Assembly (NCBI RefSeq): GCF_001039355.2
Contig: NW_019773736.1
Span: forward strand, 19,324-45,909
Source: Lingula anatina
Taxonomy: Eukaryota; Brachiopoda; Lingulata; Lingulida; Lingulidae
Length of the DNA: 26,586 nucleotides
Reading direction: 5' to 3'
The translations under genes and the position numbers were made by a program. The notes beneath the pieces are model-generated. The model saw only the letters and a list, made by a program, of their open reading frames with translations. It was not told the DNA's origin and did no database searches. Of this stretch, positions 19,195 through 26,586 are shown one piece after another (the stretch's first letter is position 1; every line of letters starts with the position of its first letter).

Positions 19195-19220
19195 TGTACA
19201 GACACAGATGTGTCTGTACA
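19195..19220. repeat. Near-perfect palindrome at the duplication junction
   Basis: TGTACAGACACA (19195-19206), two bases, then its exact reverse complement TGTGTCTGTACA (19209-19220). It begins one or two bases after homology between the two 4.4-kb copies ends and stands 20 bases before the N at 19240. It has no counterpart at the end of copy 2. Confidence 0.9.
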
Positions 19221-19240
19221 TATTGCCATCACCTGCGTCN

Positions 19241-19461
19241 GCAGAGAGCGTGGTGGCCCCCACCTATAACATCGACGCTCTATCCCTGCCTAAGACGCCG
19301 ACCACGCTGATCAGGTCCCGTACACCGTCTCACAGCCTGCAGTCCCCGAGAGCCCGCAGTAACAGCTGGCGCAGTATGAGGTCTAACTGGAGCGAGCTGA
19401 TCCGCCTGGCCAAGGAGGGCTCTGACTCTGAGGACAGCGTATTTGAGGCTGGTGAAGAACA
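19241..19461 (+). CDS. CNG channel beta-type subunit, exon X' (second copy)
   Basis: Sequence starts right after the N with GCAG and encodes the same region as exon X. If GCAG serves as acceptor, the exon runs 19245-19461 (217 nt, phase 1 to 2) and exon Y's leftover G plus AG gives Glu, so Y can splice into X' without a frame change. Compared with X over the shared part I find four base differences: three synonymous (CCG/CCC, TTA/CTA, AAT/AAC) and one Asp/Glu change at the first codon. Bases before the N differ completely from those before exon X, so the polypyrimidine tract of a true acceptor is unproven. Confidence 0.75.
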
Positions 19462-19736
19462 GTGAGTATTCTAATACAGTAGATTATGTCCGTAGTCACA
19501 TCATGAGAACGTTATAATTGATATTAATTAAGGCATGGGTACTGTAGTTAAATACTTAGCATACCCAAGATTTGTTCTGAGGAAAAAAATAAAGAGAGCG
19601 AAATCACACCTCTCTGCACGGTCAACTTAGATACATGTATAAATGCTAATTTACTGACAGTTTCACCAGACTCTTTTGTGTTGTCGGGACTCAACTTGAA
19701 AGATGGTCTAAACACCAAAACCAATAAGTGGAACCC

Positions 19737-20165
19737 ACATGACTGTCACATGACTGTCACATGACTGTCACATAACAAGGGCGCACGACTTGCCTGTCAC
19801 ATGACGGGAGCACGACTTGGTAGGCATGTGGAACACATGACCGTCACTTGACGAGAGCACGACTTGGTAGACGTACATGTATAACACATGACTCTCACAT
19901 GACTGTCACATGACTGTCACATGACGGGAGCACGACTTGGTAGACGTGTAACACATGACTGTCACATGACGGGAGCACGACTTGGTTGACGTGTAACACA
20001 TGACTGTCACATGACGATAGCACGACTTGGTAGACGTGTAACACATGACTGTCACATGACGAGAGCACGACTTGGTAGACGTGTGAAACATGATTATCAT
20101 ATGACGAGAACACGTCTTTGTAGACACGTGTAACAAATGATTATCACGTGACTGTCACATAAAAA
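19737..20165. repeat. 45-bp minisatellite (copy 2)
   Basis: Same unit as at 15237-15605, with additional variant units near 19800-19870 (GGCATGTGGAACACATGACC). Confidence 0.95.
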
Positions 20166-22226
20166 TAACACGACTTGACTATCACAGGACGACAGTACAA
20201 CTTAACACCCAAATTCAGCAATAGACCTAAAGACCATATGCCCACAAAGAAAAAAATGATTTCTGGACTTCTCAGTATAGCGTTTGTGTGATTACGGAAT
20301 GAATATACAATTCCTTACTGTTTTGTAACTAAACAATTATCCACACCACTCTCGGCTTTATTGCGAAATGTAGCGTTTAAAAACAGTGTCACGTACTGTC
20401 CTTTATACGGATTGATACATACGTTATTTGAATAGTTTGTCTCAAAAGTACAAGCAGTTTCCACTTCCAAAACGGCAGCCAGTAAACACGTTGTACTACA
20501 CAGCATTTAAAGAGTGATTTGGTTTGTTTCGCGCTTATTTCCCATAAGCTGGTACCGAATGTATTGGCCACGTAGGTATCTTCTGGTATCTAAATCAAGG
20601 ACATCTATTGATTGCAGATTAAATTATGTAGAACTTTGAAAACAGAGGATATAGTATCGTTGCTTGTGTACGCTGATATTTCTTTAATGTGTCTCATAAC
20701 ACAATGAAACCTTTCCATAGGTAACACAGGTATCTTCGTGTTTTCAGACCTTCATCTCATGCCAAAACATGTTGTGGAATCACACTCGATACACAGTAGA
20801 GACTAGTTTTCGGGTGGATAGGTTGATAACACCTACATGTATATAGGATATTTTGATAAGTGATTCTGATATTGTTGTCGTGTTTTATTTTGAAGGGCTT
20901 ATCTTTAACTTCAAGTAACGTATGCTACTTATAACTGGCGCCACATACTGTTAATTCCCTTAAAAATAAATTAAACAAATTGTCAGAGATGTTTATTAGA
21001 TTTTTATTTTATATTTATGACACAGAGCTCTATAAAATAAAAGCAGCATGCATAATAACAACGCAAAATGGACGTCCCGCAATGGTCTAAACCAAAAAGT
21101 CTTTGACAGGCGTCACTAACGTATGTATGTTTTTGGAAGATTAAAATGATAATTGCTGCCTGGAGAACAAAATACTGTGCATATAACCATATGTGCTATA
21201 TACTCAACCATTTTACACACATACACACACACGCACACACATATGTACAATGGTTATCGTTATGAAATTTGTGTATACTTTTAAGGATTTTTGTAGAACA
21301 GAATGGACACAGTTTTGCCTCTTATTACTGATAATGAGTGTTGGCAAACGTGAATTACGTCAGCGCACAGACTCAACCAGACTGATGCTTGCAAAGTTCA
21401 GAGGACTCTAAGAACGACATTTCGACGCCGTTAACGATTCCCCATAGCTTACAAAACTATCCATTTATCTATCCATGTACTATCTATCGTGTGAAAGATG
21501 ATGTATGTACATGTATACGTGAAAACTTGTATTCCCAGTGTATTCATGCAGGCATTGAGAGAGCGAGAGAGATTCCTGTGTACATTTATCATAGATAACA
21601 AGTCAATATGATGAGGTAGGAATAACATATGAAATAGGCTCATTTGGAAAATCGAACGATCTCGTTCACTAATTTAGATAAGGTAGATTGCTGTTCGTTT
21701 TATAGGTCTGAACAGATAGCATCGAGTCTGTTTGTAGCAGTTTTGCTTTCATCTATTACTCAAACCAATTGACAGAAGATGGGATTGTAAATCCATATTA
21801 GCATGGCACATAATTACCCTAGCATTGACTTCATTCGATTCTCATCACATTGCGCGAATAATGAAACCGCAGTTATATTGATTGTGATGACACAAGCTCC
21901 CTACACCACAGCACTTGGCTTGTGTGCGAGCACGCCGTTAACGAGACTGGCTGTGAAGGAAACGCTTTAAAGCCAGATTTCATGTGTGTTAAAATAATTC
22001 AATTTTTGTATGTCAAAATTCATACTTATTTTTCTAGATTTTTAATTGGGTATCTGCAGTACATTAGCCAGCTTTCAGCCAAGATGTACATGTATTTATA
22101 TCAGTGAAGATTGAAAGGAGGATGTGTCCTGATAGTGTAAATTATTGTAACCACCAAATTATGTCCCTTCCTCTCTGTAATGAACCCTTTCCTTCTCCTT
22201 CTCTCTCTGCCTACTCTTCATTCCAG
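20166..22226 (+). other. Channel intron between 45-bp array and exon Y', copy 2
   Basis: Matches 15606-17638 with scattered changes; the CA run is longer and interrupted (21214-21240). No exon is seen. Confidence 0.7.
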
Positions 22227-22369
22227 GAGAGCGTCAGTGTCTGGGTTGAGTGAGGCACTCAGTGAGCGTCTGCACGAGCTGGTGGTGGCCTTCCAGTCCA
22301 GAACAGAGCGCACCAAAGAGATGCTAGCACAGCAGGCGACACCCTCCTCTAGTCCCGGTCCGTTCTCTG
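22227..22369 (+). CDS. CNG channel beta-type subunit, exon Y' (second copy)
   Basis: Same length (143 nt) and phases (2 in, 1 out) as exon Y, acceptor CATTCCAG ending at 22226 and donor TCTCTG|GTAAGT. I find only two differences from Y, both synonymous (TTG/CTG Leu and CCA/CCG Pro), so the encoded segment SERLHELVVAFQSRTERTK is identical. Its phase-1 end joins exon Z in frame (G plus AG gives Glu). The donor again sits in the first unit of the 43-bp array. Confidence 0.9.
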
Positions 22370-22480
22370 GTAAGTCTGAACACACCATCCTCTAGTCCCG
22401 GTCCGTTCTCTGGTAAGTCTGAACACACCATCCTCTTGTCCCGGTCCATACTCTGCTAAGTCTGAACACGGCGTCCTATA
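22347..22480 (+). repeat. 43-bp donor-containing minisatellite (copy 2)
   Basis: Three units (22349, 22392, 22435). The first two have GTAAGT donors at 22370 and 22413; in the third the donor GT has become CT (CTGCTAAG). Confidence 0.95.
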
Positions 22481-23254
22481 GACTGGGACACATAGCTAAA
22501 AGTACCCGGATTCAAATAGATCTGAATCTTGCGTGCTTTGCGACACTGTATATATTCATTGCGCCTTTTCTGTTTTTTATGCTTAAATCATCATTATAGT
22601 TGTGACCTTAGATTGTTCCATAGCTCTACGATTCAAAGTCTCTGTAACTTGTGATTGGCTGACGCAGACTCTCGCTCTCCATTTTACTGGCACTTTTGGA
22701 GATATTGGTATTATTGGAAAGCTATGTACTTTTTTTGACATCAGGATTGATACTAACGAATTGAAGTTTTTTCTACTCCCCCATATGGTACATATATTAC
22801 ATATAGAAACTTCAACTGCCCATATCTCAAAATTGCATAATTGGAGTTTTAAAAACGTTTCATTGGATTCGACCCGGCGTATAGCATTACTTATTCACAC
22901 TTTTTTATGCGTGAACCAATTGTTTTTTGACCTCTTATATTCATTTCATTATTGATACATAATGCCTTTCAGATATAAGCACCGCCTGTCTGTAATGTAA
23001 ACTTCAATAATGCTCCTTATTTAAAGTAACAAATTTCTAATTGTCTCCTTGATGAAAGAACGGTTCATGCCGCACGCCAATTTTACAACACGAATCCTGG
23101 AGAGTTCAAAAGTAACCAAAGTTTTAAGATAATAACTTGGTCACTTTGCTTTCAAATCTAAAATAATACAATCTACCTTTTAGTCCCTTGTTAAGTCAGC
23201 GAAGATGTCGTTATCTAACAACTGTCGAGATATTTAACCTGAAGATTTAGGGAC
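22481..23254 (+). other. Channel intron after exon Y', copy 2
   Basis: Matches 17975-18762 with substitutions and one extra block at 23043-23078. The 117-codon frame at 22602-22955 is broken in copy 1 and shows no domain. Confidence 0.65.
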
Positions 23255-23535
23255 GACCCTTGGGTTCTAATTGGCAACAGAACATACAATACAATAAAAC
23301 CCGGATCCTTGGGTTCTCATTGGCAACTGAACATACAATACAATACAACCCAGACCCTTGGGTTACCTCATTGGCAACTGAACATACAATACAATACAAC
23401 CCGGACCCTTGGGTTATCTCATTGGCAACTGAACATACAGTACAATACAACCCGGACCCTTGGGTTCTCATTGGCAACTGGACATACATTACCATACAAC
23501 CCGGACCCTTGGGTTCTCATTGGCAATACAATACA
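23255..23535. repeat. 49-51-bp minisatellite (copy 2)
   Basis: Six units of the family at 18763-19088, with single-base variants (GGATCCTT, CAGACCCTT) not seen in copy 1. Confidence 0.95.
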
Positions 23536-23754
23536 AATGATTCTGAAGAGAAACCATTATCTCATAAAACAGAATTCATCGTGTGCTTGTTTATCTCTTC
23601 TTTACTTTATATTTTACTTTTTCTGTTGTCTGATTTTTTTAATATGCATGTTGCGTAGAGTGTTAGTATATTGTTGGGGACCAGAGTCCAAGACCCCCAA
23701 GGAAACTCTGTCTAAAAGTATGGAGAGTAGAATGAACATTCTGTGTTTCCGTAG

Positions 23755-23943
23755 AGTGCTCCAATGCCTTAGAGGACTATCCTCCAGTGGCTCGACGTCG
23801 TCTGGACTCGTTCATTCCTGGCTCCCGACTGAGTGGCACCAGTCACACTGAGGACGTCCACGAGGCTCACGTGGTGTGTGGGCGGTGTCACGTGACGGTG
23901 CCCCGCTCTCTCTATTGGCTCACCACAGGAATCGATCCGCAAT
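23755..23943 (+). CDS. CNG channel beta-type subunit, exon Z (pre-S1 region)
   Basis: Acceptor GTTTCCGTAG (ending 23754). The chosen frame encodes ECSNALEDYPPVARRRLDSF, IPGSRLSG, then HEAHVVCGRCHVTVPRS and TGIDPQ. The last part lines up with the vertebrate CNGB pre-S1 stretch, where a cysteine cluster precedes an IDP motif just before S1. It enters in phase 1 (fitting Y or Y') and leaves in phase 1 at CAAT|GTAAGT, giving Ser with the next exon. A competing frame from an acceptor at 23690 is open until a stop at 23849 but does not link to the S1 exon. Confidence 0.88.
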
Positions 23944-24542
23944 GTAAGTAGGGTTTAAACATGAGTTTTTATGACAAGTTTTTATGGGGCTTGAAAATTT
24001 GAAAATTGCTCTCTCCATGCTTGATTTTTGTCCCAGGTTGCTTTGCAAAGGCCTCACGGACTTAACGTCGTCGTGTATATATTGAATTTGTGTTCTATCT
24101 TTGAAGATTTATTTAGTTTCGGACAATGCTATTTAGTAAAGAACTGGCCTTCTACATATCTGATATGTGTCCAACAATGGCTCTGATTACTCTTGAAGAT
24201 TTTGGTGCGGTTTAACCAAAGCTGCAACAGACTGGAACTGCTTGTACTCAGTAATGGATATTTCAAAACCTTTAGAAAAACATTTTCATTTAGTCCGTCA
24301 ATTATTGTTTGATTTCACAGGCAGTACATTTTGACGTTTACATATATTAGACTGTCGAGATCAGCAATTTTCTATGTGTAGCACTTCATCTTATTCAATC
24401 AATTTAGAAAAAAGAAAATGATCCCCATTTACCTTGGTGGGTACATTATTGTTTATTTGGAAGATAAATTGGGTGTCTTCAATGATTTTGGTAATTGACG
24501 TCCACATCGTCAATCAACAGTGATCTTCATTTAAATTTACAG
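23944..24542 (+). other. Channel intron before the S1-S2 exon
   Basis: A 599-base intron with donor GTAAGT and acceptor AAATTTACAG. Unremarkable A/T-rich sequence. Confidence 0.8.
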
Positions 24543-24751
24543 CAAAAAGTTACATTATTTGGCTGTTCCTGGTTACTCTGTGTTTCGTATATAACGTGTG
24601 GAGTATTCCTCTGCGGGCTACGTTCCCATACCAAACAGAAGAAAACCTCAGTTACTGGCTCAGCATGGACTATGCATGTGATATCATCTACGTCATCGAC
24701 ATCATATGTGTGAAAACCAGGATCAAATTTCTAAGAGATGGACTTCTAGAG
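24543..24751 (+). CDS. CNG channel beta-type subunit, S1-S2 transmembrane exon
   Basis: Encodes the first membrane helix (YIIWLFLVTLCFVYNVWSI), the loop PLRATFPYQTEENLSYWL and S2 with its cytoplasmic end (MDYACDIIYVIDIICVKTRI, KFLRDGLLE). FPYQT after S1 and MDYxCDxIYxxDI in S2 are characteristic of CNGB-type rather than CNGA-type subunits. CNGB subunits join CNGA in tetrameric, cGMP/cAMP-opened cation channels of sensory and other cells. The exon ends TAGAG|GTAGGT in phase 0. No later exon (S3-S6, pore, C-linker, cyclic-nucleotide-binding domain) is visible in the remaining 1.8 kb, so the gene runs off the window. Confidence 0.93.
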
Positions 24752-24873
24752 GTAGGTGCACGTCTCTGACTACAGGTACGGTCAATTCTGTGTTCTAGTG
24801 TTCCTGTGCGGTTGTTATATGCGTAATCAACTGTAAATTGGAATATAGAGCTGGCATCCCTGGTCAGAAAGCA

Positions 24874-24926
24874 GTGTGTGTGTGTGTGTTTGTGTGTGTA
24901 TGTGTGTGGGGGGGGGGAGGGGGGTT
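24874..24926. repeat. GT microsatellite followed by G-runs
   Basis: About 17 GT units with interruptions pass into GGGGGGGGGGAGGGGGG. G-runs this close could form a G-quadruplex on this strand (inference). Confidence 0.95.
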
Positions 24927-25158
24927 TTTCCTTATGCTTTCGTACTGCTACATATTTGTATTTACTATATATTCAACATAGCAAGTCTTCATTGCAAAGC
25001 ATTTAAATTGTATGTCTTTTCCTAATGTGGTATATGTGAAGATGTGAGTGTATGTTTAGGCAGATCACCCGGTAACAAGTCTTACCTGTGGACATGGAGC
25101 AGGCCCCAGCCTAATCCAGGCAGATAATACATCCTTCCTGGCTCAGTATAATGCTCGG

Positions 25159-25189
<31 letters not shown>

Positions 25190-25190
25190 T
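25159..25190. repeat. AAT trinucleotide microsatellite
   Basis: About nine uninterrupted AAT units ending in AAAAT. Confidence 0.97.
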
Positions 25191-25258
25191 TATTCCCAAT
25201 TGCACCTTGGTCAAAAAGACTTTAGAACCCATCGAATTTTTATTGGGACCGCAACATA

Positions 25259-25636
25259 TACTATTCCTGATCCTACAATAATATGTGCTATATGTACCAG
25301 CCACGCTTTATATAAGTGTCCTTTATTAAGAAAGACTATTCCTGATCCTACAATAATATGTGCTATATGTACCAGCCACGCTTTATATTAGTGTCCTTTA
25401 TTAAGAAAGACTATTCCTGATCCTACAATAATATGTGCTATATGTACCAGCCACGCTTTATATAAGTGTCCTTTATTAAGAAAGACTATTCCTGATCCTA
25501 CAATAATATGTGCTATATGTACCAGCCACACTTTATATTAGTGTCCTTTATTAAGAAAGACTATTCCTGATCCTACAATAATATGTGCTATATGTACCAG
25601 CCACACTTTATATTAGTGTCCTTTATTAAGAAAGAC
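25259..25636. repeat. 75-bp minisatellite, five copies
   Basis: CTATTCCTGATCCTACAATA starts at 25261, 25336, 25411, 25486 and 25561, exactly 75 bases apart. Each continues with ATGTGCTATATGTACCAGCC and GTGTCCTTTATTAAGAAAGA. Variation is limited to CGC/CAC and TATAAG/TATTAG sites. As 75 is a multiple of three, an open frame crosses it without meaning. Confidence 0.96.
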
Positions 25637-26259
25637 TTGCTCCTTCCTTGTACTTACATCTTCTGTCATGTGTAAAAACTTTTTTAATGTTGTGCATAAA
25701 ATACATGTAACCAGTATGCTACAAACAAGGCAGCAAAGCTGTCAAATGTACAGACAAAAAACAGAAAATAAAGATGCAAAATAGATCATTTTGTCAATTT
25801 TGATGCAATAATAAATAATGCTTATAATAGCACTGTCAGTCAACACTGAATTTTAATCATGCACAACAGGTAACATGGTCAATAACAGGAGTGGACCCAG
25901 AGATATTTTCTGACAGTATTCCAAAGAATCTATGTTGATCCATCCTCCATTTTGATGGTCTTCCAACAGAAAAAAATAGATACCAGTCAATATAAACTTA
26001 AAAACCTGACCATCTTCCGGAAGACCCAGTAGATGGTCTCAATCCACCCTTTCAATAAGATTACAGTTTCAGGACCATGAGAGTTCAAATTCACACGATG
26101 AAAGTCCCAATATTTGAAAAATTATGACAGTGCATAAAATAATATTACATAATGTTTAAAGATATAAAAACCAATACAACTGCTTATGTGGAAATACAGA
26201 AAATATAGAAAATGTGCAGATGCCAGTGTTTGAGAAAAAATTAATAAGGAAAACATAAC
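25637..26259. other. Channel intron, no feature seen
   Basis: A/T-rich sequence downstream of the S1-S2 exon. GATGGTCTTCC (25954) and GGAAGACC (26019) are weakly complementary; otherwise nothing is supported. Confidence 0.6.
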
Positions 26260-26490
26260 AAAACTAGAAAAGCACTCTGAGAGCGCAGACCTCTGCCAAG
26301 GCAGCAATTTTTGATTATTATTGATTATTGATAGATTATTGATCCGAACCACCACTAAAAACTAATCATTGTCCTCCTTGACCCACTTCTGACAGTTTTG
26401 GAAATTTCATCAACATTGGTCCATAACTTTTAGAGTTATGTTCATGACAGACAAACAGGAGTGAAAACATAACCTCCTTGGCAGAGGTAA
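26260..26490. mobile_element. Dispersed MITE-like element, full copy
   Basis: Same family as 12771-12965. Near its ends it has perfect 13-base inverted repeats, ACCTCTGCCAAGG (26289-26301) and CCTTGGCAGAGGT (26476-26488). The interior carries an ATTGATTATTGATAGATTAT block and TTATGTTCATGACAGAC. Non-coding. Confidence 0.8.
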
Positions 26491-26536
26491 ATATAATTCC
26501 AATGAAGCTGCTATTCAAACTTTTAATCTTTGAGTT

Positions 26537-26538
<2 letters not shown>

Positions 26539-26586
<48 letters not shown>
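26539..26586. repeat. AT dinucleotide microsatellite at the window end
   Basis: Uninterrupted AT repeat of about 24 units running to the last base; it may continue beyond. Confidence 0.98.

Larger units (their letters stand above)
19241..23638 (+). repeat. Tandem segmental duplication, copy 2 (about 4.40 kb)
   Basis: Collinear with 14737-19193, including both exons and all three arrays. Copy numbers differ (43-bp array 3 versus 5, 49-56-bp array 6 versus 7) and about 30 extra bases are present near 23043-23078. It begins exactly after the N at 19240. Only this copy continues naturally into exon Z. Confidence 0.95.

Noticed and set aside
18869-19465. A 198-codon frame running through the 49-56-bp array into exon X'
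   Set aside because: It joins repeat and intron sequence to the exon across the N without splicing. Only the part after 19244 is plausibly coding.
22602-22955. A 117-codon frame in the intron of copy 2
   Set aside because: The matching region of copy 1 is interrupted, no domain is recognisable and it lies inside an intron.
23309-23851. A 180-codon frame across the array and exon Z region
   Set aside because: It is a different frame from the one that links Y' to the S1 exon and ends in a stop inside exon Z.
1-26586. tRNA, rRNA and other structural RNA genes
   Set aside because: I looked for the tRNA B-box pattern (GGTTCGAAT-like) and for cloverleaf arms and found none convincing. Short hairpins such as CTAGAAAGACAGTTCTAG near 11244 are too small to call.

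Overview
The window is animal nuclear DNA: widely spaced exons with GT-AG introns, many microsatellites and minisatellites, and several small inverted-repeat DNA transposons. The protein content and the repeat-rich, AT-rich, highly polymorphic look suggest an invertebrate, most likely a lophotrochozoan such as a bivalve mollusc. That placement is inference. Two single N characters (9314 and 19240) look like assembly joins, and both fall where the sequence changes character abruptly.

Region by region. Positions 1-1200 hold a TATA-like promoter candidate, two divergent putative signal-peptide exons (548-611 minus, 788-881 plus) and a 48-bp minisatellite. Positions 2464-5784 hold a complete three-exon cytochrome P450 gene of the CYP2 clan (plus strand, 528 residues). 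Its first intron contains an inverted-repeat transposon, and a 56-bp minisatellite starts on its last codons and stop. Positions 5785-9770 are mainly non-coding: a short duplication, a MITE, a CA repeat and the 5' half of a Harbinger-type transposon that ends at the first N.

From 9773 to 24751 lies the 5' part of one plus-strand gene for a cyclic-nucleotide-gated channel beta-type subunit. Visible are an N-terminal exon (9773-10095), an exon pair X/Y (14699-14957 and 17639-17781), a second copy X'/Y' (19241-19461 and 22227-22369), exon Z (23755-23943) and the S1-S2 exon (24543-24751). The rest of the channel (S3-S6, pore, C-linker, cyclic-nucleotide-binding domain) lies beyond the window. X and Y sit in two tandem copies of a roughly 4.4-kb segment (14737-19193 and 19241-23638). 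The intron phases let Y splice to X' in frame, and the two coding copies differ almost only at synonymous sites. Because the second copy starts exactly at an N, this is either a real in-frame exon-cassette duplication or two haplotypes placed end to end by the assembler.

The channel introns are unusually rich in minisatellites (44, 70, 45, 43, 49-56 and 75 bp). The 43-bp array repeats the 3' end of exon Y together with its splice donor. I see no RNA gene, no CRISPR and nothing prokaryotic. Nothing amounts to a clearly new biological system. The duplicated channel cassette and the multiplied splice donors are the most unusual signals.
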